Source: Rhizobium lentis (GTDB taxonomy: Bacteria; Pseudomonadota; Alphaproteobacteria; Rhizobiales; Rhizobiaceae). Taken from it: a stretch of 64,000 bases of DNA. The notes under the pieces were generated by a model that was not told the origin of the DNA, ran no database searches, and saw only the letters and a program-made list of their open reading frames with translations. Of the stretch, positions 25,819-33,946 are shown one piece after another; position 1 is the first letter of the stretch; each line of letters begins with the position of its first letter. Both the position numbers and the translations under genes were made by a program. Where the stretch lies: NCBI RefSeq assembly GCF_017352135.1, contig NZ_CP071457.1, forward strand, positions 186,001-250,000, in the 5' to 3' direction.

Positions 25819-27822
25819 ATGGTTTCGCGCGGTTTCACCACCATCGAGAACGAATGGATCACGCTGAAGGACGGGACACGGCTGGCCGCGCGCATCTGGA
25901 TGCCTGACGGTACGGAGCAGGATCCAGTTCCCGCCGTCTTCGAATTTCTGCCCTATCGCAAGCGGGATGGAACGAGTCCCAGGGATGAGTCCACCTATCC
26001 GGTCTTCGCAGCCGCGGGCATTGCCGGCGTGCGCGTTGATATCCGCGGGTCCGGCGAGTCCGACGGCGTCATCGATGGCGAATATACCGAGCGCGAGCTT
26101 GCCGATGCCTGCGAGCTGATCGCCTGGATCGCCGCACAGCCGTGGTCGAACGGCTCGGTTGGTATGATGGGCATTTCATGGGGCGGCTTCAACAGTCTCC
26201 AGGTCGCAGCATTGCGCCCGCCGGCGCTGAAGGCCGTCATCTCCATCGCCTCGACCGTCGACCGGTATAATGACGATATTCACTACAAGAATGGCTGCCA
26301 TCTCTCCGCCCAGCTCTCCTGGGCAGCGACGATGCTTGGATACCAGTCGCGCCCGCCCGATCCGGCCCTGGCCGGCGAGCGCTGGAAGGAGATGTGGCTG
26401 GAACGCCTGGCAGGCGAACCCTTTTTCATGGAGGCGTGGCTCGCCCATCAGCGGCGCGACGATTTCTGGCGCCACGGCTCGATCTCCGAGGATTTTTCGA
26501 ACGTGGAGATCCCGGCGCTCGTCATCGCCGGCTGGGCGGATGGTTATCGCAATACGCCTCTGATGGCGGTCGAAGGTCTCGGGGAAAAAGCAAAAGCGCT
26601 GATCGGCCCGTGGGTCCACAAATATCCGCATTTCGCCTGGCCGAAGCCGCGGGCGGATTTCCATGGCGAGGCGATCGCCTGGTGGAACAAATGGCTGCGC
26701 GGCGAGGACAATGGAAGCAACGACCTGCCACAGGTCCGCGCCTATATCCTCGATGCCATCCGCCCCGCCCCCCGCCGCGACAGCGATCCCGGTTTCTGGA
26801 TCGGCAAGGACGCCTGGTCGCCGCCGCGGATGCAATGCTTCTATGTCGAGCAATTCGGCAAGCTGACGGAAGGCATGCCGATCCCGCATGCGCCCGAGCA
26901 TGCCGTCTATCTCCATTCTCCCCTCGACACCGGCACGGCATCGGGAGAATATTTCACGCTGAAGCCCGACGCCGAAATGGCGGGCGATCAGCGTGGGGAC
27001 GATGCCGGCTCACTGGTCTTCGAGACGATGCCGCTTGCCGGGGACTGCGATTGCCTCGGCCGGCCGGTATTGACACTCGCGCTGCGCGCCCGCGCGACAG
27101 GCGGCAATCTCTGCGCCCGGCTGGTTGACGTTCACCCGGACGGAACGGCGATGCGCGTCGCCTTCGGCGTCGTCAATCTCACCCATCGCGACGGCAATGC
27201 CGACCCCAAGCCGCTCTCGCCGGGCGAGAAGGTATCGATCCGGCTCGTGCTCGATGGCTGCGGTTATCGCTTCCGCAAGGGCCATCGCATCCGCCTTTCG
27301 CTTTCGACCGCCTATTGGCCGGTGATCCTGCCGCCGCCTGATGACCAAGGGCTCGAGGTCGATATCGCCTCGCTTGGCCTGGGGCTGCCCTTGCTCGGTG
27401 AACACAGCAGGATCGACATCAAGGAACCGGCCAATCCCGATCCGCTGCCTCAATATATCGAGCACGTGGGCGCCGCGACGAAGCGGCAGGTCGTCCGTGA
27501 TCTTTCAGAAAACCGAACGGACTACCGCATCCACGAGGATACAGGACTTTACGAACATCCCGAGACCGGCCTGTCGACACGGCAATTGCGCGAAGAAGTC
27601 TGGTCGATTTCGCCGGATGATCCGCTGTCGATGACCGGCACGTCGACCTGGACCTGCGACATGCACAGACCCGGCTGGTTCGTGCGCACCGTAGCGACCG
27701 CGCGGATGGCGTGCACCGAAACCGATTGGGTCGTCAGCGCCGTCGTCACCGCATTCGAGGATGATGTGCAGATCTTCGAAAAGATCTTTGCCGAAAAGCG
27801 GATCGCGCGCGACCTGATGTGA
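25819..27822 (+). CDS. CocE/NonD-family serine hydrolase
   Basis: A 667-residue X-Pro dipeptidyl-peptidase/CocE-type hydrolase. The nucleophile Ser is in MGISWGGFNS, the acid in IAGWADGYRNT and the His in GPWVHKYPH. The C-terminal jelly-roll domain follows from about residue 380 (LVFETMPLAGDCDCLGRPVLTLALRA). Relatives cleave esters (cocaine), amides or acyl-peptides and lack a signal peptide, as here. It lies 10 bp after the ATPase stop, so it is probably in the same transcript and acts on what the transporter brings in. A quaternary-amine ester or amide such as an acylcarnitine is possible, as is a peptide. Confidence 0.88.
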   Translation: MVSRGFTTIENEWITLKDGTRLAARIWMPDGTEQDPVPAVFEFLPYRKRDGTSPRDESTYPVFAAAGIAGVRVDIRGSGESDGVIDGEYTERELADACELIAWIAAQPWSNGSVGMMGISWGGFNSLQVAALRPPALKAVISIASTVDRYNDDIHYKNGCHLSAQLSWAATMLGYQSRPPDPALAGERWKEMWLERLAGEPFFMEAWLAHQRRDDFWRHGSISEDFSNVEIPALVIAGWADGYRNTPLMAVEGLGEKAKALIGPWVHKYPHFAWPKPRADFHGEAIAWWNKWLRGEDNGSNDLPQVRAYILDAIRPAPRRDSDPGFWIGKDAWSPPRMQCFYVEQFGKLTEGMPIPHAPEHAVYLHSPLDTGTASGEYFTLKPDAEMAGDQRGDDAGSLVFETMPLAGDCDCLGRPVLTLALRARATGGNLCARLVDVHPDGTAMRVAFGVVNLTHRDGNADPKPLSPGEKVSIRLVLDGCGYRFRKGHRIRLSLSTAYWPVILPPPDDQGLEVDIASLGLGLPLLGEHSRIDIKEPANPDPLPQYIEHVGAATKRQVVRDLSENRTDYRIHEDTGLYEHPETGLSTRQLREEVWSISPDDPLSMTGTSTWTCDMHRPGWFVRTVATARMACTETDWVVSAVVTAFEDDVQIFEKIFAEKRIARDLM

Positions 27823-27825
27823 TCG

Positions 27826-28737
27826 TCAGGGTGCCGCGAAATGCCGAACCGCCTCGCAGACGGCGTGAAAGCCGTCGCGCGCGCCTTCACTCATGTGACG
27901 GGCGCGCAGCCAGGCATGCACCATCTGCGGCTCCTCCCGAAACGAGACCTCGACACCCTCCGCTGCGAGCCGGGCCGCATACTGGCGGCCGTCGTCTCTC
28001 AAAGGATCGAAGTGCGCGACGGTGATGTAGGTGGGCGGCAGTCCGGCTAGCGACGACGCATTCAGCGGCTCGGCGATCTCGGCGCCTGCCGGTGCCTGCA
28101 GCATCTCGCGGTAATAGGCGACATCGGCCGTCGTCAGGCCAGGGGCCGCGGCCATTTCGACATAGGAGCCTGCGGCCAGGTCTCCGCCGAGCGCCGGGTA
28201 GATCAGAACCTGGCCGACGACGCCGGGCAGGCCTTCGTCGCGTGCGCGCAATGCAAGGCCCGCCGCAAGATTGCCGCCGGCGCTGTCGCCGATCACTACG
28301 ACCTTGTTGTTGGCGGAAAGCAGATGCTTCAACACCGCGAAGCCGTCATCCGTCTGCGCCGGCCAGCGATATTCCGGGGCCAGCCGATAATCGACCGAAA
28401 CCAATTCCGCACCGGCAGAATCGGCGATCTCGGCGCAGATGGCATGATGGCTTTCGAGCGACCCGACAACGAAGCCACCGCCATGAAGATAAAGAAGAAC
28501 GGTGCGCGTGTTGATTTTCCGCGGACGGTAGCGCCGGATCGGGATGCGCTGGACCATGCCATCCGCAAAGATCATATCAGGAGGCATCGGGCGGTCGAAC
28601 CGCGCACAAAGCGCGTCGTACCAGTTCCGTTGCTGTTCGACCGAGGCTCCGACGGCGTCGGCGGGATAGAAACTATCGCAAATCTCGAGAAACTGCAGGA
28701 TGCCTTTTTCGGTAGGGGCAGGCGATGGAGCGGACAT
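27826..28737 (-). CDS. alpha/beta hydrolase of the hormone-sensitive lipase family
   Basis: A 303-residue esterase starting MSAPSPAPTEKGILQFLEI, with AAAGGA upstream. It carries the HSL oxyanion motif LYLHGGGFVVGS and the nucleophile motif VIGDSAGGNLA, then PPTYITVAHFDPLRDDG for the acid and EPQMVHAWLRAR for the His. It probably hydrolyses short acyl esters. It is transcribed against the CocE gene with only 3 bp between stops, so a shared substrate is possible but not implied. Longer in-frame readings upstream are unlikely. Confidence 0.9.
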   Translation of the reverse strand: MSAPSPAPTEKGILQFLEICDSFYPADAVGASVEQQRNWYDALCARFDRPMPPDMIFADGMVQRIPIRRYRPRKINTRTVLLYLHGGGFVVGSLESHHAICAEIADSAGAELVSVDYRLAPEYRWPAQTDDGFAVLKHLLSANNKVVVIGDSAGGNLAAGLALRARDEGLPGVVGQVLIYPALGGDLAAGSYVEMAAAPGLTTADVAYYREMLQAPAGAEIAEPLNASSLAGLPPTYITVAHFDPLRDDGRQYAARLAAEGVEVSFREEPQMVHAWLRARHMSEGARDGFHAVCEAVRHFAAP

Positions 28738-28997
28738 GGAAAGTCCTTTCGATTTGGGACATGCAGATCCATGCCCTTGGCCGACGCTATGCCTATCATG
28801 CGCTTCCCGAACGAAGGCAATCTGTCTGGCCGCGACTCGTGGATGTCGCGATACTTCATTATTTTTGAGCTGCGTCGGAGAAATTGGCGGTCTTGGAAAA
28901 GCGAAATATTTTTTCGCTTCCAACCCAAGGAATGTCATCGGAGAAACGTCTCAATCCCGAAATAGCATCTTGCTTAAAAGTTGGGGGTAGGTGCGCA

Positions 28998-29522
28998 TTG
29001 GATGCGGAGCTCATTGAACGGGCGCAGCGCGGCGATCGGGAGGCCTTCGGGCAACTGATCTCGCGCCACTATGATTTCGTCCATGCGACGGCATGGCGAT
29101 GGTCGGGCAGTTCCACCGACGCGGACGACATTGCCCAGGAGGTCTGCGTCAAGCTCGGCGCGGCGATCCGCAACTTTCGTGGCGCCAGCCGCTTCAGGAC
29201 GTGGCTCTACACGCTAACGCTCAACGCCGCCCGTGACCATCGGCGCAAGCTGGCGCGAGAGGAACAGACATTCCGCGATTACGCCGCCGAACCGCAGCCG
29301 GATGCGCCGGCCGGACAGGACGACGAGCTGTCCAGCGAATTGTGGGCGGCCGTGCGCGCCTTGCCGGAAAGGCAATGCGACGCCGTGCTGCTCGTCTATG
29401 GCGAAGGCCTCAGCCATTCCGCCGCCGCCGAAGTCATGGGCTGCGCGGAGACGACCGTGTCCTGGCAAGTCCATGAGGCGCGCAAGAGGCTGAAGGCCAT
29501 GCTCGGCAAGGAAGAGGTATGA
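28998..29522 (+). CDS. ECF-type RNA polymerase sigma factor
   Basis: About 174 residues with sigma region 2 (FGQLISRHYDFVHATAWRWSGSSTDADDIAQEVCVKLG, then FRTWLYTLTLNAARDHRRK) and region 4 (LPERQCDAVLLVYGEGLSHSAAAEVMGCAETTVSWQVHEARKRL). TTG at 28998 is preferred, with GGGGGTAGG upstream and the normal ECF N-terminus after it. In-frame ATGs at 28884 and 28932 would add a non-conserved leader. Its stop overlaps the vWA gene start (ATGA), which makes that protein the obvious anti-sigma candidate. Confidence 0.88.
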   Translation: MDAELIERAQRGDREAFGQLISRHYDFVHATAWRWSGSSTDADDIAQEVCVKLGAAIRNFRGASRFRTWLYTLTLNAARDHRRKLAREEQTFRDYAAEPQPDAPAGQDDELSSELWAAVRALPERQCDAVLLVYGEGLSHSAAAEVMGCAETTVSWQVHEARKRLKAMLGKEEV

Positions 29523-31657
29523 CCGTGGACAAGGAACTCGAAAAGCTCTCCCGCCTGACACCGCCGGCACCCGATCCGGAGGCACGTGCGCGCGCGCTTG
29601 CCGCGGCGATGCAGGCCTTCGACGCCGCAGGAAATAATACAACAGCGCCCCAAGGAAATGCGAAAGGCTGGCGTCCAAGCTCCATCATCAACTGGATATG
29701 GAGCCCTGCCATGAACAAGAAATTCCTCGCCGGTTCAGCCCTTGCGACGCTGCTTGTCGTCCCCGCCGCCAGTTATCTGACGTTCGAGCTGGCCCGCAAC
29801 GGAAAGCCGACCGTCGGTCAGGAGGAGATTGCGGCCAGCCGTTCGAAAAACGACGCGCCGAAACCAATCGCCGAACCGGTGCCCCAGGCGGGTGGACCGG
29901 TTACAGTCGCGCCTCCAGTTCCGCAGACAAGGCCAGAAATAAGCGAGCCTGTCGAGAAACCTGCTGCCGATAGCGCGCAGGTGTTGCAGGACAACGAGCA
30001 GCGTGCGCCGGCGCGGTCGGCTGAGTCGCTTTTATCGGATTTCAGCTCCGATGAGATATCCGCTCTCCTGAACAAATCGGACGGGTCCGACAGAGGGGCC
30101 AAACGCGCTGCACCGACCGCTCCCGGTATGGTGGCTCAAGGGCAGCTGTTGGTCGAACCGATGGCTGTCGCCCCCTCGCCTGTTCCGCCAGCAGATGGGC
30201 ATGCGCAGATTCAGCTCGATCCTGATCGCGAGCGCTTTGCCAATGCCGCGGCAAATCCGGTCAAGAGCGTGGCGACCGATCCGGTCTCGACCTTCTCCGC
30301 CGATGTCGACAGCGCCTCCTATTCTTTCGTCCGCCGGTCGCTGACCGGCGGCGCGATGCCCGACCCGCAATCGGTTCGCGTCGAGGAGATGATCAATTAT
30401 TTCCCCTATGACTGGCCGGGTCCTGACAATGCCGAGCAGCCGTTCAAGGCGACGGTGACTGTCATGCCGACCCCGTGGAATCACGACACGGAACTGATGC
30501 ATGTGGCGATCAAGGGCTATGACATCGCGCCGGCGACCGCGCCGCGTGCCAATCTGGTCTTCCTGATCGACGTCTCGGGTTCGATGGACGAGCCGGACAA
30601 GCTGCCGCTTCTGAAGAGCGCCTTCCGGCTGCTGGTCAACAGGCTGAAACCCGACGATACCGTCTCGATCGTCACCTATGCGGGCAATGCCGGCACGGTG
30701 CTGGAACCGACGCGGGTGGCGGAGAGATCGAAGATCCTCTCGGCAATCGACAGGTTGGAGCCGGGCGGCTCGACCGGCGGTGCCGAGGGTATCCAGGCGG
30801 CCTATGACCTTGCCAACCGGGCCTTCGTCAAGGACGGCGTCAACCGGGTGATGCTGGCGACGGATGGCGACTTCAATGTCGGTCCGTCCAGCGACGAGGA
30901 CTTGAAGCGGATCATCGAAGAGAAACGCAAGGACGGCATCTTTCTGACCGTTCTCGGCTTCGGACGGGGCAATCTCAATGATTCCCTGATGCAGACGCTG
31001 GCGCAGAACGGCAATGGCAGTGCTGCCTATATCGACACCCTGGCGGAGGCGCAGAAGACGCTGGTCGAAGAAGCGGGTTCGACGCTGTTTCCGATCGCCA
31101 AGGACGTCAAGTTCCAGGTCGAGTTCAACCCGGAACGGATCGCCGAATACCGGCTGATCGGCTACGAGACCCGCGCCCTTAAACGCGAGGATTTCAACAA
31201 TGACCGTGTCGACGCCGGCGATATTGGCTCCGGCCACAGCGTCACGGCAATCTACGAGATAACGCCCAAGGGAAGCCCAGCGGTGATGAACGACGATCTG
31301 CGTTACGGCGCGGCAGGGAGGGCGCCGACCACGACGTCTGGCAATTCGCACCAAGGTGAGATCGCCTTCGTCAAGATGCGCTACAAGCGGCCGGGCGAGG
31401 ATAAGAGCGCCCTCATCACCACGCCGGTCGGCGACGGCAATGCAGTCGCCAGCGTCGATGCCGCGCCGCAGGATGTCCGCTTCTCGGTGGCGGTTGCCGC
31501 CTTCGGGCAAAAACTGAGCCGCGTCCCCGCCCTCGACACCTATTCCTATCAGGCGGTCGCAGATCTCGCCACGGCATCGCGGGGAGCGGATCCCTTCGGC
31601 TACAGATCGGATTTCCTCGGCCTCATCAGGCTGGCCGACGGTCTCAGCCAACGATGA
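29519..31657 (+). CDS. membrane-anchored von Willebrand factor A protein (YfbK-like), possible anti-sigma factor
   Basis: A 712-residue protein. Residues 1-63 are cytoplasmic and charged, about 64-90 is a membrane helix (KKFLAGSALATLLVVPAASYL), about 95-230 is a Pro/Ala-rich linker, and from about 260 is the YfbK-type domain. A vWA domain carries a complete metal site: DVSGSMDEPD near 351, STGGAEGI and MLATDGDFNVG. A C-terminal DUF3520-like module follows (FNPERIAEYRLIGYETRALKREDFNNDRVDAG). The topology (short cytoplasmic part, single helix, large outer domain) and 4-bp overlap with the sigma gene resemble sigma/anti-sigma pairs. The function is inferred from architecture. Confidence 0.85.
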   Translation: MTVDKELEKLSRLTPPAPDPEARARALAAAMQAFDAAGNNTTAPQGNAKGWRPSSIINWIWSPAMNKKFLAGSALATLLVVPAASYLTFELARNGKPTVGQEEIAASRSKNDAPKPIAEPVPQAGGPVTVAPPVPQTRPEISEPVEKPAADSAQVLQDNEQRAPARSAESLLSDFSSDEISALLNKSDGSDRGAKRAAPTAPGMVAQGQLLVEPMAVAPSPVPPADGHAQIQLDPDRERFANAAANPVKSVATDPVSTFSADVDSASYSFVRRSLTGGAMPDPQSVRVEEMINYFPYDWPGPDNAEQPFKATVTVMPTPWNHDTELMHVAIKGYDIAPATAPRANLVFLIDVSGSMDEPDKLPLLKSAFRLLVNRLKPDDTVSIVTYAGNAGTVLEPTRVAERSKILSAIDRLEPGGSTGGAEGIQAAYDLANRAFVKDGVNRVMLATDGDFNVGPSSDEDLKRIIEEKRKDGIFLTVLGFGRGNLNDSLMQTLAQNGNGSAAYIDTLAEAQKTLVEEAGSTLFPIAKDVKFQVEFNPERIAEYRLIGYETRALKREDFNNDRVDAGDIGSGHSVTAIYEITPKGSPAVMNDDLRYGAAGRAPTTTSGNSHQGEIAFVKMRYKRPGEDKSALITTPVGDGNAVASVDAAPQDVRFSVAVAAFGQKLSRVPALDTYSYQAVADLATASRGADPFGYRSDFLGLIRLADGLSQR

Positions 31658-31712
31658 GCGGAGAAGCACCGAAAGCGAGGCCGCTTAGAAGCGCGGCCGC
31701 GCCTGCATGAGT

Positions 31713-32639
31713 TTACCCGGGCCTCGACCCATTGGCCGTGAGATAAACGGCGTAGAGCGACGTAGTCCCGGTGATAAAGAGACGGTTCAATTTCTCTCCG
31801 CCGAAAGTCACGTTGGAGACGATCTCGGGAATATGGATCTTGCCCAGCAGCGTGCCATCCGGATCATAGGCGTGCACGCCGTCGGCCGCACTTGTCCAGA
31901 TCCTGCCCTTCCGGTCCACGCGAAACCCATCGAACATGCCGGCGGTACATTCTGCGAAAACGCCAAGATCGCTCAACGTCCCGTCGCCTGATACCGCAAG
32001 CTTTCGGATATGACGTGGGCCATCCGGCAAGTGCGATGCACCGGTGTCGGCGACGTAGAGGACCGACTCGTCGGGCGAGAAAGCCAGACCGTTCGGCTTG
32101 ATGAAATCCGACGTCATCTGATCGGTCGACCCTGTTGCCGGATCATGGCGGTAGACATGGCATCCGCCGATTTCCTCTTCGCCATAGTCGCCCTCATAGT
32201 CGTGGAGGATGCCGTAGCTCGGATCGGTGAACCAGATGGTGCCGTCGGATTTGACGGTCACATCGTTCGGAGAATTGAGCCGGCTGCCCACGATCCGATC
32301 GGCCAGGACGTTGACCTTGCCGTTAAACTCCGTCCGGGTGACACGCCGTGTCAGGTGTTCGCAGGTGATCAGCCGGCCCTGATTATCGACGGTGTTGCCG
32401 TTCGAATTGTTGCTGGGCGAGCGGAAGACGGAGGTATGTCCGCTGGTATCGTCGTAGCGCATCATGCGGTTGTTCGGGATATCCGAGAAGAGCAGGTAGC
32501 GCCCGGCGGCAAACCACGCCGGTCCCTCCAGCCAGCGGCCGCCCGTCCAGAGACGTTCAACCCGAGCATGGCCGACGAAGCAGCTTTCAAAGCGCGGGTC
32601 GAGGACCTCGAACCAGGTACCTTCGATTTCCCCGAACAT
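31713..32639 (-). CDS. SMP-30/gluconolactonase-family lactonase
   Basis: A 308-residue six-bladed beta-propeller hydrolase with the metal-site features WLEGPAWFAAG (metal Glu), NSPNDVTV, KPNGLAFSPDE and MFDGFRVDRKG. The family hydrolyses sugar lactones (glucono-1,5-lactone and relatives). GAGGAGG precedes the ATG. A 14-of-16 match to the local LacI operator at 32658-32673 lies 18 bp upstream. This places the gene in the idonate/gluconate regulon, where it would open a sugar lactone to the acid used by the dehydrogenases. Confidence 0.9.
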   Translation of the reverse strand: MFGEIEGTWFEVLDPRFESCFVGHARVERLWTGGRWLEGPAWFAAGRYLLFSDIPNNRMMRYDDTSGHTSVFRSPSNNSNGNTVDNQGRLITCEHLTRRVTRTEFNGKVNVLADRIVGSRLNSPNDVTVKSDGTIWFTDPSYGILHDYEGDYGEEEIGGCHVYRHDPATGSTDQMTSDFIKPNGLAFSPDESVLYVADTGASHLPDGPRHIRKLAVSGDGTLSDLGVFAECTAGMFDGFRVDRKGRIWTSAADGVHAYDPDGTLLGKIHIPEIVSNVTFGGEKLNRLFITGTTSLYAVYLTANGSRPG

Positions 32640-32657
32640 GCGTTTTCCTCCTCAAGA

Positions 32658-32673
32658 TTGTTATCGATATCAT
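32658..32673. promoter_or_regulatory. LacI-type operator upstream of lactonase gene
   Basis: TTGTTATCGATATCAT matches 14 of 16 positions of the perfect palindrome ATGTTATCGATAACAT found at 35963 and 38337. It lies just upstream of the lactonase start. Confidence 0.65.
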
Positions 32674-32793
32674 CTTGCCTGGATTTCGGGGCATAGTATA
32701 GCCGCCCATGCGCCGGCAACTTGGGAAATCCGGTCAAAACCAAGCTTTTGCGCCTGTGGAGCCGCCTACTTCTTCGATAAAATTGATTGTGCG

Positions 32794-32809
32794 ATGATAG
32801 CGATAACTT
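32794..32809. promoter_or_regulatory. degenerate LacI-type operator upstream of the regulator gene
   Basis: ATGATAGCGATAACTT matches 13 of 16 positions of the operator and lies 51 bp before the regulator's GTG. It overlaps a second small inverted repeat GATAA-CT-TTATC (32802-32813). Autoregulation is likely. Confidence 0.5.
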
Positions 32810-32859
32810 TATCGTGTGCTGAACTATCCAATTCGGACGTTGTTTGAAAGCGGAGAGCA

Positions 32860-33933
32860 GTGAAAAACGACGATGAGCCAAAGGTCAAGCGTCTCAAGGG
32901 AGGAGACGCCCAAAAGCTGACGATGGCGGAAGTCGCCAAGTATGTCGGCGTGTCGGCTATGACCGTTTCACGCGCCTTTCGTCAGGATGCGAGCGTTTCT
33001 GAAGAAACCCGAAAGCGCATCATGGAAGCCGTCGACGCGCTGGGTTACGTGCTGGATCTATCGGCCGGCAGTCTTTCGTCGCGGCGGAGCGGCTTCATCG
33101 CGGCGCTGGTCCCTTCCATCAACAATTCGAATTTCTCCGACACGGCGCGCGGGATCACCGATGCGCTCGAGAATACCGGCCTTCAGCTTCTTCTCGGCTA
33201 TACCGACTATTCTGCTGAGAAGGAAGAAAAGCTGATCGAGGCGATGCTGCGCCGACGTCCCGAAGGCATTATCCTGACGGGTGGTTCGCATACCGACCGG
33301 GCCCGGCGGATGCTGGCAAAGGCCGATATTCCGGTGGTTGAAACCTGGGAGCTTCCCGAAGAACCGATCAATCATGTCGTCGGCTTTTCCAACAGCGAGG
33401 CGATGTCGCTGCTGGTGCGCACGCTTGCGAGCCAGGGCTATCGGAAGTTCGGCTATATCGGCGGAACGACGGCGCGCGATACGCGCGGCAGCCAGCGGCG
33501 CAGCGGGTTCCTGAAGACCGTCGACGAACTGGGTCTGGGTCCGGGCCGGGCGATTTCCTTCGGCGTACCCCCGATCACCATGGAACAGGGCGGCCAAGCG
33601 ATCGTCAGCCTGCTGGAGCGCTGGCCGGACACGGAAGTGGTGCTCTGCGTCTCCGACCTTTCGGCCTTCGGTGCGATCATGGAATGCAAGCGCAGGGGGA
33701 TGAATGTGCCGGGGGATATCGCCATTGCCGGCTTCGGCGACTACGAGATTTCGTCGGTCTGTCATCCGAGCATCACCACCATCAATGTCGACTGTTACGG
33801 CATCGGCCGCCAGGCCGCCGCCCGCCTGCTCGATGCCATGCAGAGCAGCGGCGAGACGACTGGCGACGAGATCACCTTGACGGGCTACAGGGTCGTCCTG
33901 CGCGAAAGCACGGATCGCGGCAGCGCCCCATAG
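32860..33933 (+). CDS. LacI-family transcriptional repressor of the idonate/gluconate regulon
   Basis: A 357-residue regulator. The N-terminal helix-turn-helix and hinge is TMAEVAKYVGVSAMTVSRAFRQDASVSEETRKRIMEAVDALGY, and the periplasmic-binding-like effector domain starts at SGFIAALVPSINNSNFSDTARG. It most resembles the GntR (gluconate) branch of LacI proteins. The GTG start has GGAGAG upstream. It is divergent from the lactonase and followed by sugar-acid genes, and four copies of one palindrome lie at promoters of this cluster. The inducer is probably a sugar acid such as idonate or 5-ketogluconate. Confidence 0.92.
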   Translation: MKNDDEPKVKRLKGGDAQKLTMAEVAKYVGVSAMTVSRAFRQDASVSEETRKRIMEAVDALGYVLDLSAGSLSSRRSGFIAALVPSINNSNFSDTARGITDALENTGLQLLLGYTDYSAEKEEKLIEAMLRRRPEGIILTGGSHTDRARRMLAKADIPVVETWELPEEPINHVVGFSNSEAMSLLVRTLASQGYRKFGYIGGTTARDTRGSQRRSGFLKTVDELGLGPGRAISFGVPPITMEQGGQAIVSLLERWPDTEVVLCVSDLSAFGAIMECKRRGMNVPGDIAIAGFGDYEISSVCHPSITTINVDCYGIGRQAAARLLDAMQSSGETTGDEITLTGYRVVLRESTDRGSAP

Positions 33934-33946
33934 CGGGGCGACGCCA

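Noticed and set aside
28920..28990. Possible ECF autoregulatory promoter (AACCC or GGAAT with CGTCT).
   Set aside because: The spacings are 22 and 13 bp rather than the 16-17 expected, so it does not fit an AAC-N16/17-CGTC promoter.
31679..31698. GGCCGC...GCGGCC hairpin between the convergent vWA and lactonase genes.
   Set aside because: Only a 6-bp GC stem in GC-rich DNA with no T-run, so it is too weak to call a terminator.
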